Shown here piece by piece: positions 55,175 to 64,000 of a stretch of 64,000 nt of DNA; positions within the stretch are counted from its first letter, which is position 1; each line of letters starts with the position of its first letter. Below the pieces are notes generated by a model. It was not told the DNA's origin. It made no database searches and saw only the letters and a program-made list of their open reading frames with translations. Source of the DNA: Streptomyces toxytricini. Lineage in GTDB: Bacteria; Actinomycetota; Actinomycetes; Streptomycetales; Streptomycetaceae. Made by a program: the position numbers and the translations under genes. The stretch lies in NCBI RefSeq assembly GCF_014649915.1, contig NZ_BMTY01000003.1:139778-203777 (forward strand). The letters run 5' to 3'.

Positions 55175-58100
55175 GTGGAGGACTACGCGGGGCGGATCCT
55201 GGCCGGCCGCTACCGTCTGCCGCTGCCGCCGTCGGACGAGTACGAGCCGGCCGAGACCCGTGCGTTCGACACCCGGAGCGGGCAGGAAGTCCTGGTCCGG
55301 CAGGTGCCGTTACCCGAGATCGTGGACGCCGAGCTGGTCGACGGCGAGGCCGCGGGGTACGCCGCGGAGGCGCCCATGCCCCCGTACCGCTCCGGCCCCG
55401 GGCGGGGCCCGTCGGGCGAACTCCCGGCCGTGCGGCGGGCTATCGCGGCGGCGCAGGCGGCGGCGTCCGTCCCCGACCATCCGCGACTGGACCAGGTCTT
55501 CGACGTGTTCGCGGAGGGCGGCTCGCTGTGGATAGTCAGCGAGCTGGTGCCCGCCCGGCCGCTGGCCGCCCTCCTCGCTGAGGAGCCGCTGACCCCGTAC
55601 CGGGCGGCCGAGGTGGCCTCCGACGTGCTGACCGCGCTGCGCGCGCTGCACGCGCACGGCTGGACGCACCGCAACATCACCGTGCGGACCGTGCTGATAT
55701 GCGACGACGGGCGCGTCGTGCTGACCGGCCTCGCGGCCGGCGCCGCGGAGGACGCGCTGTGCGGGTACGACCCGGTCCCGGCCGAGGACGACGACCCGCC
55801 CGCGGAAGATGCCTGGGGCACCCCGCCCGCCCCCACCGCACCCCCGTACGCCCCCCTGGTGGCCCCCGGCTACGAAACGACCCCGCGCGCGAACCCCGCA
55901 CCCCCGAACCCCGAACTCCCCCCGGGCTACGCCCCGCTGCCCCCGCCCGGCCCGGGGTACCCCGACCGCGCCGCTCCGGAGCAGCCGCTACCGCCCGGCG
56001 GTGACCCGCTGAACGGTCCGGTCCCGACGGCCGGGCCCCGGTACGCGGACCACGTCGTCCCGGAGCGGCCGTCGCCGTCCCGCCGTGACCCGCTGGGCGG
56101 GCCCGCTCCTGCGGAGGGGCCCTGGAACTTCGACGGGGCCGCTTCGCAGTCGCCGCAGTCGTCCGGCTACGACCCGCTGGCCGACCCCGGCCCGACGGCG
56201 GACCGTCGGTACGCGGACCACGTCGTCCCGGAGCGGCCGTCGCCGTCCGGCGGTGGGCCGCTGGCCGCCCCGGGCTCTGCGGAAGGGCCTCGGTACGCCG
56301 TCGGGGCCGCTCCGGAGCCGCCGTTGCCGTCCGGCCGTGACGCGCTGGGCGGGCCCGGGGCGGGGAACGCCGACCGCGCCCTCCCCGAGTCGATGCTGTC
56401 GTCCGGCCGGGACCCGGTGGGCGTGGTCGGGCCGCGGTATGCGGACCACATCGTGCCCGAACGGGATCCGCAGGAGGCCGGCCCGCGTGGCGGCGGTGCG
56501 GCGGGGGAGGGCGGTGTGGCGCCCGCCGACGCCGCGGGCCGTGCGCCGCTCGTCGCCCCCGGGTACGAGACCGGGCCGCGTGGCGGATCCGTGGACGGTG
56601 GCTCGTTCCGAGCCGTTGCCGCCCAGGGTGGGGGGCCGGAGGTCGTGGCCGCGCGGATCACCGCGGGCGAGGCGCCTGGCGCCGTCCCGGAGCAGCGGCC
56701 GATCGGGTCGAAGCTGCCGCAGGGGTACTCGTACCCGTACGGCGGCCCCAGGGCAGCGGGGGCGCCGCCCGCAGAGGCGCCTTCCGCCCCGGCCGTACCC
56801 GCCCCCTCGGGCCCCGCGTCCGCACCGACCGGCCGGTCCGGCGGCGCTCCCGCGGGCGACGGCCTGCCGGCCGGCGACGATGTGCCCTGGCATGGTGCGA
56901 CACCGCGCCGGCAGGCCGCCCTGCCGCCCGCCCTGCCCCAGGGCTACCGGCACGCCGACGACGACACCGCCCCCCGCCTTCCCCCGCCCGTCGGCGGCCC
57001 GGCCGGCCTACCCGGCGCCCCCGCCCGCCCGGGTGGTTCCGCGGACCCCGGCGGTGCGGCCGGGCCGATTCCGGCCCGTCTGCCCAACGTCCCCGCCGAC
57101 CCGGGCGGTCCCGCCGGTGCCGGCGGCCCGGCCGGGCCGGTTCCGACCCGGCTCCCCGGCGGGCCAGCCGCGGCGGACGCCTCCGGCAGCCACCACGCCG
57201 GCCCCGCGCCCGCGGGTGGTCCGGCGGGGCGGATTCCGGCACACCTTCCCCCGGCCCCCGGCGTCCCCGCCTCGGCGGAGGCTCCCGGCGGGGGCCGCCC
57301 CGGCCCCCGGCCCCCGGCCCCCGGCGGGTCGGCCGTGCCGGCCTCGGGCATGCTTCCCGACGCTTCGGCCCGCCCGGGCGGGCCGGGCGGCTCGGCCGCT
57401 CCCGCCGGCCCGGGTGGCCCCGGCGCGGCGGCCGGGCCGATCCCGGCCGGCTTGTCCAACGCCCCCGGCGCCCCCGCGGCGGCGGAGGCCTCCCGCGGCG
57501 ACCACCCCGGCCCCGCGCCCGCGGGCGGTCCGGCGGGGCGGATTCCGGCACACCTTCCCCCGGCCCCCGGCGGGTCGGCCGTGCCGGCCTCGGGCATGCT
57601 TCCCGACGCCCCGGCCCGCCCGGGTGGCTCGGCCCTTCCCGTCGGCCCGGGTGGCCCCGGCGGGGCGAACGGGCCGATCCCGGCCCGCTCGTCCAACGCC
57701 TCCGGCGCTCCCGCCGGGGCGGACGCCCCCCGCGGGGACCGGCACGCGCCCGCCGGCGGTACGGGCGGGCCGATTCCGGCGGGCCTCCCCCACGCCCCCG
57801 CCCGTCCCGCCGGCGGGACGGCCGGGTCGGTGCCGGCCAGCCTTCCGGACGCCCCCGGCGCCCCCGCCGGGGCGGACGCCCCCCGCGGGGAGCGCCCCGG
57901 CCCGCAGGCCGCGCATGTCGGCGGTCCGGGCGGGGCGGTTCCGGCCCGGCTCCCCGGCGCGCCCGCCGGTCGCACCGGCGGGGGCGTCCCCGCCGCGGCG
58001 GGAGCACCCCGCGGCGGCCGGCCCGCGCCAGGGGCCGGCGCCCCGCGCGGGCCGCGGACCGGGCTTGATGCCGAGCGGGCGCGGCAGACGCGGATGGCCG

Positions 58101-59233
58101 TCGTGGGGGCCGTCACCGAGCGGTGGGCGCCGGAGCAGGCCCGTACCGTGGCCGGGCCCTGGCAGATCGCGGCTCCCGTCGGCCCGGCCACCGACCTGTG
58201 GGCGCTCGGCGCGCTGCTCTACCGGTCCGTGCAGGGGCACCCCCCGTACCCGGAGGACAGCGCCGCCGAGCTCGTCGAGATCGTCTGCGCCGAGCCGCCC
58301 GCCTTCGCGGAGGAGTGCGGGCCGCTGCGGCCCGTCGTGGAGTCCCTGCTGCGCCAGGACCCCACCGAGCGCCCCGACTTCGAGGAGCTCCGCGGCTGGC
58401 TGCGCTCGCTCGTGCGGTCGGCGCCCGAGCCCGACGCGGCGGCGCCCGGTGCGATCCCGCCTGCGGACCCGGACCCGGCCCGGCTGCCCGCCGTGCGCCG
58501 CCGCGGCGACCTGCACGGCCGGCACCGCAACCCGGCGCCCCGGCGCGGCCCCCGCCACCTGGGGCGGGTCCTGCTGGCGGGGGTCCTCGCCCTCACCGCC
58601 GGGGCGGTGGCGTACGCGGTGCTGTTCCTGCCGCGGGCAGGCGAGGGGCAGGGCGGGGACGCCGCCTCGCAGACGCCCGTGGCCAAGACCGAGACCCCGT
58701 CCCCCGGCGGCTCTCGCCCGCAGGCCTCCCCGACGCCCGCGCCCACTCCCTCGCAGCCCGCGCCGCAGGCCCCGGCGTCCGCGCCGCCCGGCTACACCGT
58801 CCAACAGGACCCGGAGCACTTCGAGATCGCGGTCCCGCAGGGCTGGGAGCGCCGCGGCATGAACGAGGCGGGCCAGGTCCGCTACACCGACGGCCAGTAC
58901 GTCCTGATCGTCGTCCCGGGCCGGGACAAGGTGGAGGGCAGCCCGGACCCGGCCACCTACCAGAAGGACAAGGAGCCTGAGCTGGCCCCGTACCGGTCCT
59001 CGACGTGGGCCAGCGGCGGTGACGTGAAGACCACGAAGGTGGGTCAGCAGCTGCGGGCGACCGGCCGGTACACCTGGATCGACGGCACCGGCCGCAGTGT
59101 CGTCGCCCGCAACTTCGTCGTCGCGCTCGGCGGCAGCTACCACGTCGTGATGGTGACGGGCCCGCAGGACGGCGAGGGCAAGGTGACCGAGGTCTTCGAG
59201 AAGGCGACCGGAAGTTACAAATCGGGCGGTTGA
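55175..59233 (+). CDS. Receptor-like pseudokinase with a ~780-residue low-complexity insertion
   Basis: The 1352-residue product has kinase-like N- and C-lobe parts split by Pro/Gly/Ala-rich sequence. The ATP lysine position is Arg (LVRQV), HRD is His165-Arg-Asn, and DFG is Thr184-Gly-Leu. The APE helix resumes only at residue 985 (RWAPEQ), then ATDLWALGALLYRSVQG (Asp1007). One transmembrane helix lies at about 1131-1153, followed by an extracellular domain (about 1190-1352). With three catalytic motifs changed it should not phosphorylate. The GTG at 55175 has GGGGGAGG 4 bases upstream. No stop interrupts the 4-kb frame. Confidence 0.85.
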   Translation: MEDYAGRILAGRYRLPLPPSDEYEPAETRAFDTRSGQEVLVRQVPLPEIVDAELVDGEAAGYAAEAPMPPYRSGPGRGPSGELPAVRRAIAAAQAAASVPDHPRLDQVFDVFAEGGSLWIVSELVPARPLAALLAEEPLTPYRAAEVASDVLTALRALHAHGWTHRNITVRTVLICDDGRVVLTGLAAGAAEDALCGYDPVPAEDDDPPAEDAWGTPPAPTAPPYAPLVAPGYETTPRANPAPPNPELPPGYAPLPPPGPGYPDRAAPEQPLPPGGDPLNGPVPTAGPRYADHVVPERPSPSRRDPLGGPAPAEGPWNFDGAASQSPQSSGYDPLADPGPTADRRYADHVVPERPSPSGGGPLAAPGSAEGPRYAVGAAPEPPLPSGRDALGGPGAGNADRALPESMLSSGRDPVGVVGPRYADHIVPERDPQEAGPRGGGAAGEGGVAPADAAGRAPLVAPGYETGPRGGSVDGGSFRAVAAQGGGPEVVAARITAGEAPGAVPEQRPIGSKLPQGYSYPYGGPRAAGAPPAEAPSAPAVPAPSGPASAPTGRSGGAPAGDGLPAGDDVPWHGATPRRQAALPPALPQGYRHADDDTAPRLPPPVGGPAGLPGAPARPGGSADPGGAAGPIPARLPNVPADPGGPAGAGGPAGPVPTRLPGGPAAADASGSHHAGPAPAGGPAGRIPAHLPPAPGVPASAEAPGGGRPGPRPPAPGGSAVPASGMLPDASARPGGPGGSAAPAGPGGPGAAAGPIPAGLSNAPGAPAAAEASRGDHPGPAPAGGPAGRIPAHLPPAPGGSAVPASGMLPDAPARPGGSALPVGPGGPGGANGPIPARSSNASGAPAGADAPRGDRHAPAGGTGGPIPAGLPHAPARPAGGTAGSVPASLPDAPGAPAGADAPRGERPGPQAAHVGGPGGAVPARLPGAPAGRTGGGVPAAAGAPRGGRPAPGAGAPRGPRTGLDAERARQTRMAVVGAVTERWAPEQARTVAGPWQIAAPVGPATDLWALGALLYRSVQGHPPYPEDSAAELVEIVCAEPPAFAEECGPLRPVVESLLRQDPTERPDFEELRGWLRSLVRSAPEPDAAAPGAIPPADPDPARLPAVRRRGDLHGRHRNPAPRRGPRHLGRVLLAGVLALTAGAVAYAVLFLPRAGEGQGGDAASQTPVAKTETPSPGGSRPQASPTPAPTPSQPAPQAPASAPPGYTVQQDPEHFEIAVPQGWERRGMNEAGQVRYTDGQYVLIVVPGRDKVEGSPDPATYQKDKEPELAPYRSSTWASGGDVKTTKVGQQLRATGRYTWIDGTGRSVVARNFVVALGGSYHVVMVTGPQDGEGKVTEVFEKATGSYKSGG
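56041..56248 (+). repeat. 40-bp direct repeat in the pseudokinase gene
   Basis: An identical 40-base block occurs at 56041-56080 and 56209-56248, a spacing of 168 bases (56 codons), encoding YADHVVPERPSPS. A diverged third copy (YADHIVPER) lies near 56440. Confidence 0.8.
57218..57571 (+). repeat. Direct repeat in the pseudokinase low-complexity region
   Basis: A 45-base block encoding GPAGRIPAHLPPAPG occurs at 57218-57262 and 57527-57571, a spacing of 309 bases (103 codons). Many looser copies of the motif G(P/A)IPA(R/G)LPNAP spread over 57000-58000. Confidence 0.75.
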
Positions 59234-59345
59234 AGGCCTGCTGACGGCGAATCAGTACGGCAATTGCGTCACAGTGCTGCCGGAACGGCTCCCTCCGTGT
59301 ACCGGCGGCCCCGTGCGCTTCGTAATCTGGCCCGAAGTGCACAGA

Positions 59346-60986
59346 GTGGCGGGGATCGTGGAACAGCAGACAGGTGCGGGCGCAGTGCTCGCCGGCCGGT
59401 ACCGGCTCGTGGAGCCCATCGGCAGCGGCGGCATGGGCAAGGTGTGGCGCGCCCACGACGAGCTCCTGAGCAGGACCGTCGCCGTCAAGGAGCTGACGGC
59501 CGGGCTGTACGTCGCCCAGGCCGACCGGGACGTCCTGCACGCGCGGACGCAGAAGGAGGCCCGCGCGGCCGCCCGCATCCAGCACCCGGCCGTCGTCACC
59601 GTCCACGACGTCCTGGAGCACGACGACCGGCCGTGGATCGTCATGGAGTACGTCGACGGGCCGTCCCTCGCCGAGGCGGCGAAGGCGGCCGGCCGGATCG
59701 AGCCCCGGGAGGCCGCCCGGATCGGGCTGCACGTCCTCGGCGCGCTGCGCGCCGCGCACGCGGTCGGCGTGCTGCACCGGGACGTCAAGCCCGGCAACGT
59801 GCTGCTCGCCAAGGATGGGCGGGTGCTGCTCACGGACTTCGGGATCGCCGCGATCGAGGGCGACTCCTCGATCACCCGCACCGGCGAGATCGTCGGCTCC
59901 ATCGACTACCTGGCCCCGGAGCGCGTCACCGGCGGCCGCCCGGACCCGGCGTCCGACCTGTGGTCGCTCGGCGCGACCCTCTACACGGCGGTCGAGGCCC
60001 GCTCGCCGTTCCGCCGCACCTCGCCGATCTCCAGCCTGCAGGCCGTCGTCAACGACGAGCCGCCCGCGCTGCGCCAGTCGGGGCCGCTGGGGCCCGTCAT
60101 CACCGCACTGCTGCGCAAGGACCCCGAGGAGCGGCCCTCCGCGCAGGAGACGGAGCGGATGCTGCTGGAGGTGATGGAGGGCCGCGAGCCGAAGGCGGCG
60201 CAGGCGTACGTGCCGACGCGCGCGATGAGCCGGCAGGAGCTGTCCGGGGCGCGGGACGCCGAACCGGAGGTCCCCGCGGCGCCGCCCGGCACGGGCGGGA
60301 CGGCCGCCCTGCCGGCCGGCCCGGCGGAGCCGGCGGCGCGGCCGCGCTCGGGATCCGGCCGGGTCAAGCGGGCCGCGGCGGTGGCGCTGGTGGCGGCGCT
60401 GGTCGGCGGCGGCGCGGTGTTCGGGCTGCTGAAGTACACCGGTGACGCGGGCGGCGGCGACGGCGCCGACCGCAACGCGAGCGCCCCCGACCGGCAGGAC
60501 GGCGCGGGGGGCGAGGACGGCAAGGCCTCCTCCCCGCCCGCCGGATGGAAGAAGGTCACCGATCCGGAGGGCTTCACCCTGTGGGTGCCGGACGGCTGGA
60601 AGCGGCAGATGGACGGCAACCAGATCGACTACACCCCGGACAACGGCAGGCACTTCATCCGCGTCGCCGTCGACCCCACGCCCGACTACGACACCCCGTA
60701 CGCGCACGTGCTCGACCTGGAGAAGCAGGTCAGCCGGCGCACCGACTACAAGCGGCAGCGGCTGAACCAGAACACCTTCCGCGACAGCACCCGGGCGGCG
60801 CTGTGGGAGTTCACCTGGACCGAGAAGGGCGTCCAAGCGGGTCCGCGGCGCGCCATCGAGCAGATGTACATCGCCCCGGACGGCACTGAGTACGCGGTGT
60901 ACATGTCGGGTCCGACGTCCACCTGGGAGACGACCCGGGCGCAGTTCGACACCGTGCTCCGCGGCTGGGCCCCGCCCGCCGACTGA
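59346..60986 (+). CDS. Receptor-like Ser/Thr protein kinase (compact)
   Basis: The 546-residue product has a full kinase domain near the N-terminus (about 16-285, GSGGMGKVWRAH, VAVKELT, HRDVKPGN, DFGIAAIEG, DYLAPE). It also has a juxtamembrane linker, one transmembrane helix (about 341-363) and an extracellular C-terminal domain (about 400-546). That domain resembles the ends of the two upstream genes. The start is uncertain among GTGs at 59337, 59346 and 59358. TAATCT at 59323-59328 would fit a leaderless message starting near 59337. It has no PASTA repeats. Confidence 0.88.
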   Translation: MAGIVEQQTGAGAVLAGRYRLVEPIGSGGMGKVWRAHDELLSRTVAVKELTAGLYVAQADRDVLHARTQKEARAAARIQHPAVVTVHDVLEHDDRPWIVMEYVDGPSLAEAAKAAGRIEPREAARIGLHVLGALRAAHAVGVLHRDVKPGNVLLAKDGRVLLTDFGIAAIEGDSSITRTGEIVGSIDYLAPERVTGGRPDPASDLWSLGATLYTAVEARSPFRRTSPISSLQAVVNDEPPALRQSGPLGPVITALLRKDPEERPSAQETERMLLEVMEGREPKAAQAYVPTRAMSRQELSGARDAEPEVPAAPPGTGGTAALPAGPAEPAARPRSGSGRVKRAAAVALVAALVGGGAVFGLLKYTGDAGGGDGADRNASAPDRQDGAGGEDGKASSPPAGWKKVTDPEGFTLWVPDGWKRQMDGNQIDYTPDNGRHFIRVAVDPTPDYDTPYAHVLDLEKQVSRRTDYKRQRLNQNTFRDSTRAALWEFTWTEKGVQAGPRRAIEQMYIAPDGTEYAVYMSGPTSTWETTRAQFDTVLRGWAPPAD

Positions 60987-61047
60987 GCCCCGTCCCCGCC
61001 CGCCGGCCGCGCCCCGGCCGCCCTGCCGCCCCGGTCGGCGGCATCCT

Positions 61048-61080
61048 GCCAGTGATCGCTGGCGGATTTGGCAAAATCCG
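61048..61080. promoter_or_regulatory. Two adjoining inverted repeats upstream of gabD
   Basis: GCCAG-N6-CTGGC (61048-61063) adjoins CGGATTT-GGCA-AAATCCG (61063-61080). The second is unusually AT-rich for the region and lies 36-48 bases before the gabD -10, a plausible regulator-binding site. Confidence 0.5.
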
Positions 61081-61115
61081 GTTACCGACGGGTACCCAAA
61101 GGGGGCCGGGCGCAA

Positions 61116-61121
61116 TACGCT
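61116..61121 (+). promoter_or_regulatory. -10 box implying a leaderless gabD mRNA
   Basis: TACGCT ends 7 bases before the ATG, as at glmS, and no ribosome-binding site lies between. Confidence 0.55.
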
Positions 61122-61128
61122 CACCGCC

Positions 61129-62757
61129 ATGACGGACTCGCTGGCCCCGGCCCCCCTCCGCCCCGCCCCGCAGCCCACCAACCCGGTCGCCCCGGCCCCC
61201 GCCGGCGCGCGCACCGCCGCGGACGTGGTGACCCCCGACCTGGTCGCCCGCCTCACCCGCGGAGTGATCGGCTCCGGGCGGACCGCGAACCACACGCCGT
61301 TCACCGGGGCCAAGCTCGCCGACCTGCCCGAGGCCACCCCGGCCGAGGTCGCCGAGGCCTTCGCGCGGGCCCGTACCGCGCAGGCCGCCTGGGCAGCCGT
61401 CCCCGTGCGCCGCCGCGCCGCCGTCCTGCTCCGCTTCCACGACCTGGTCCTCGCCCGCCAGGCCGAGGTCCTCGACCTGATCCAGCTGGAGACCGGCAAG
61501 GCCCGCCTCCACGCCCACGAGGAGGTCCAGGCCGTCGCCGTCGCCGCCCGCCACTACGGCCTCAAGGCGCCGGCCTACCTGCGGCCCCGCAGCCACACCG
61601 GCGCCATGCCGACCCTCACCAAGGTCACCGAACTGCGCCAGCCGCGGGGGGTCGTCGGCCAGATCGCCCCCTGGAACTACCCCCTCGAACTCTCCGTCGG
61701 CGACGCCCTGCCCGCCTTCGCCTCCGGCAACGCCGTCGTCATGAAGCCCGACACCGAGACCGCGCTGACCGCCCTGTGGGCGCGCGACGTGCTCATCGAG
61801 GCCGGGCTGCCCCCCGAGGTCTTCCAGGTCGTCCTCGGCGAGGGCCCCGTCGTCGGCCCCGAGCTGGTCCGGCACGCCGACTACGTCTCCTTCACGGGCT
61901 CCACCCGCACCGGCCGCGAGGTCGCGCAGGGAGCCGCCGCCCGCCTCGTCGGTGTCTCCCTCGAACTCGGCGGCAAGAACGCCATGCTCGTCCTCCACGA
62001 CGCCGACGTCGAGAAGGCCGCCGCCGGCGCCGTCCGCGCCTGCTTCTCCTCCGCCGGCCAGCTGTGCATCTCCATCGAGCGGCTCTACGTCCACGCCTCC
62101 ATAGCCGACGAGTTCCTCGCCCGGTTCGCCGCCCGCACCAAGGCGCTGCGCCTGGGCAGCTCCCTCGCCTACGGCGCGGACATGGGCTCGCTGGTCGGCG
62201 AGCGCCAGCTGGAGACCGTCCGCCGGCACGTCGACGAGGCCGTCGCCAAGGGCGCCACCCTCGTCGCGGGCGGCACCGCCCGCCCCGACATCGGCCCGCT
62301 GTTCTACGAGCCGACCATCCTCGACGGCGTCGAGGCGCCGATGGCCGTGTGCAGCGAGGAGACCTTCGGCCCGGTCGTCTCCGTCTACCGCTTCACCGAC
62401 GAGGACGAGGCCGTCGCCCAGGCCAACGCCACCCCGTACGGCCTCAACTCCAGCGTCTGGACGAAGGACGCCCGCCGCGGCCGCGCCGTCGCCGCCCGCC
62501 TGCGCACCGGCACCGTCAACATCAACGAGGGCTACGCCCCGGCCTACGGCAGCGTCCGCGCCCCCATGGGCGGCATGAAGGACTCCGGCCTCGGCCGCCG
62601 GCACGGCTCCGAGGGCATCCTCAAGTACACCGAGGCGCAGACGGTCGCCCACCAGCGGCTGCTGCCGATGGCACCCTCGCTCGGCATGGACGACGAGGCG
62701 TACGCGGCGTTCATGACGCGCAGCCTCCGGGTGATGAAGGCCTTCCGCCTCCGCTAG
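61129..62757 (+). CDS. gabD: NADP-type succinate-semialdehyde dehydrogenase
   Basis: This aldehyde dehydrogenase (542 residues) has WNYPLELSV, VMKPDTETALTAL, FTGSTRTGREV, the general-base Glu in LELGGKNAM, and the nucleophile Cys in SSAGQLCIS. The substrate assignment (succinate semialdehyde) follows from resemblance and from the conserved position in streptomycetes, so it is less sure than the enzyme class. An N-terminal Pro/Ala extension of about 35 residues precedes the core. It begins 142 bases after the last kinase and may be leaderless. Confidence 0.82.
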   Translation: MTDSLAPAPLRPAPQPTNPVAPAPAGARTAADVVTPDLVARLTRGVIGSGRTANHTPFTGAKLADLPEATPAEVAEAFARARTAQAAWAAVPVRRRAAVLLRFHDLVLARQAEVLDLIQLETGKARLHAHEEVQAVAVAARHYGLKAPAYLRPRSHTGAMPTLTKVTELRQPRGVVGQIAPWNYPLELSVGDALPAFASGNAVVMKPDTETALTALWARDVLIEAGLPPEVFQVVLGEGPVVGPELVRHADYVSFTGSTRTGREVAQGAAARLVGVSLELGGKNAMLVLHDADVEKAAAGAVRACFSSAGQLCISIERLYVHASIADEFLARFAARTKALRLGSSLAYGADMGSLVGERQLETVRRHVDEAVAKGATLVAGGTARPDIGPLFYEPTILDGVEAPMAVCSEETFGPVVSVYRFTDEDEAVAQANATPYGLNSSVWTKDARRGRAVAARLRTGTVNINEGYAPAYGSVRAPMGGMKDSGLGRRHGSEGILKYTEAQTVAHQRLLPMAPSLGMDDEAYAAFMTRSLRVMKAFRLR

Positions 62758-62807
62758 GGCCCGTCCCCGCCCCGCCCCCGTCCCGAGGCCGCCAAGGAGG
62801 CGCCCCA

Positions 62808-64000
62808 GTGTCAGAGCCGTACGACTACGACGTCATCGTCATCGGATCCGGCTTCGGAGGCTCCGTCTCGGCGCTGCGCCTGGCCGAGAAGGGCTACCGG
62901 GTCGGCGTCCTGGAGGCGGGGCGCCGATTCACCCGCGAGACCCTCCCGCGCAACAGCTGGGACCTGCGCGGCTACCTGTGGGCGCCGGCGCTCGGCCTGT
63001 ACGGGATCCAGCGGATCCACCTCCTCGGGAACGTGATGGTGCTGGCGGGGGCGGGGGTCGGCGGCGGCTCGCTCAACTACGCCAACACCCTGTACGTGCC
63101 GCCCACCGCCTTCTTCGAGGACCGGCAGTGGGCGCACATCACGGACTGGCGCGAGGAGCTGGCCCCGTACTACGAGCAGGCCAAGCGGATGCTCGGGGTG
63201 CGGCTCAACCCGACGACGACCGCCTCCGACGTCCACCTGAAGGCGGTCGCCGAGAAGATGGGCGTCGGCGACACCTTCCACATGGCGCCGGTCGGCGTCT
63301 TCTTCGGCGACGGCGCCGATGCCGGCGGCGGCGCCGAGGCCCGGCCCGGCCAGGAGGTCCCCGACCCGTACTTCGGCGGGGCCGGCCCGGCCCGCCGGGC
63401 CTGCACGGAGTGCGGCGAGTGCATGACCGGCTGCCGGCACGGCGCGAAGAACACCCTGACCGAGAACTACCTGCACCTCGCCGAGCGCGCCGGCGCCGTC
63501 ATCCACCCCATGACGACCGTCACGGCCGTCGCCGAGCACCCGGACGGCGGCCACCGCGTCCGCACCGTCCCCACCGACGCCCGCCGCCGCGGCGCCTCCC
63601 GGGAGCTGCGCGCCCGGTACGTGGTCGTCGCCGCGGGCACGTACGGCACCCAGACCCTGCTGCACCGGATGAAGGACACCGGGCTGCTCCCGCGGATCTC
63701 CGACCGCCTCGGCGAACTGACCCGCACCAACTCCGAAGGGCTCGTCGGCGCGCAGACCGACGACCGCCGCTACCGCAGGCGGCACGGCCCCGGCCGGCGC
63801 GCCGACTTCACCCGCGGCGTGGCCATCACCTCCTCCGTCCACCCGGACGGGGACACCCACATCGAGCCCGTCCGCTACGGCCGCGGCTCGAACGCGATGG
63901 GCCTCCTGACCGTGCTCCAGGTGCCCTACGGCCCGCACCGCGTGCGCGGCTGGCTCGCCCGGACCGCGAAGCACCCGGTGCAGCTGCTGCGCTCGCTCTC
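62808..64000 (+). CDS. GMC oxidoreductase, cholesterol-oxidase-like (truncated by the window)
   Basis: About 397 codons are seen before the window edge. The product begins MSEPYDYDVIVIGSGFGGSV, an FAD-binding fold, with GAGVGGGSLNYAN typical of cholesterol-oxidase-like GMC enzymes. A segment CTECGECMTGCRHGAKN holds C-x2-C-x2-C-x3-C spacing, seen in the ChoD-like branch; it looks ferredoxin-like, but a cluster is not proven. The GTG at 62808 has AAGGAGG 7 bases upstream and follows gabD by 50 bases. The substrate may be a sterol or other alcohol. Confidence 0.85.
   Translation, partial: MSEPYDYDVIVIGSGFGGSVSALRLAEKGYRVGVLEAGRRFTRETLPRNSWDLRGYLWAPALGLYGIQRIHLLGNVMVLAGAGVGGGSLNYANTLYVPPTAFFEDRQWAHITDWREELAPYYEQAKRMLGVRLNPTTTASDVHLKAVAEKMGVGDTFHMAPVGVFFGDGADAGGGAEARPGQEVPDPYFGGAGPARRACTECGECMTGCRHGAKNTLTENYLHLAERAGAVIHPMTTVTAVAEHPDGGHRVRTVPTDARRRGASRELRARYVVVAAGTYGTQTLLHRMKDTGLLPRISDRLGELTRTNSEGLVGAQTDDRRYRRRHGPGRRADFTRGVAITSSVHPDGDTHIEPVRYGRGSNAMGLLTVLQVPYGPHRVRGWLARTAKHPVQLLRSL

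Noticed and set aside
57008..59143. A 711-codon minus-strand frame in the pseudokinase region
   Set aside because: It is produced by the repetitive Gly/Pro/Ala code on the other strand, with no start signal or domain.

Overview
The window is high-GC actinobacterial chromosome and almost certainly from a Streptomyces. It carries a whiD/bldM developmental pair, a shbA-type sigma factor gene, GroEL1 with a His-rich tail beside CIRCE operators, many GTG starts, and the gene order I recall for the S. coelicolor spc/alpha ribosomal region through guaB to gabD. It looks like conserved core, with no phage, integrase, transposase, tRNA, rRNA or CRISPR array. The last gene (GMC oxidoreductase) runs off the right edge.

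Layout. 1-9.2 kb: end of the spc operon (rpsH-rplF-rplR-rpsE-rpmD-rplO), then secY-adk-map, infA-rpmJ, rpsM-rpsK-rpoA-rplQ, then truA. 10.1-13.1 kb: an ABC-F ATPase and a GT87-like membrane protein. 13.1-14.4 kb: rplM-rpsI with its own promoter. 14.5-24.3 kb: cell-envelope precursor and cofactor genes (glmM, coaA, glmS, acpS, nnr, alr) plus a DUF389 protein and a lipoprotein. 24.3-29.8 kb: an alpha/beta hydrolase and the t6A genes tsaE and tsaB-rimI-tsaD, interrupted by a small gene behind an iron box and an L,D-transpeptidase-like protein with no cysteine. 29.8-30.6 kb: non-coding DNA with a 62-bp inverted repeat. 30.6-37.4 kb: a methyltransferase, two tandem NodB-type lipoproteins, a divergent XRE-cupin regulator and MFS exporter sharing a palindromic operator, and a lone SEDS (RodA/FtsW) protein.

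37.6-43.3 kb: groES-groEL1 under two CIRCE elements, then SnoaL-like, SDR, MOSC and LysR genes. 43.3-45.7 kb: whiD and bldM diverge, with a BldN-type promoter before bldM, followed by shbA. 45.8-50 kb: guaB, a GuaB3-type paralog without the catalytic-loop cysteine, and a nucleotide-sugar dehydrogenase homolog whose catalytic cysteine is serine. 50.2-61 kb: glpD and three consecutive receptor-like Ser/Thr kinase genes. The middle one is a predicted pseudokinase split by about 780 low-complexity residues, and all three end in what looks like the same extracellular domain. 61.1-64 kb: gabD and the GMC oxidoreductase.

Most interesting for follow-up: the kinase/pseudokinase trio, the iron-box small ORF, the two substituted-active-site enzymes (L,D-transpeptidase-like and nucleotide-sugar dehydrogenase-like), and the long palindromic intergenic elements.
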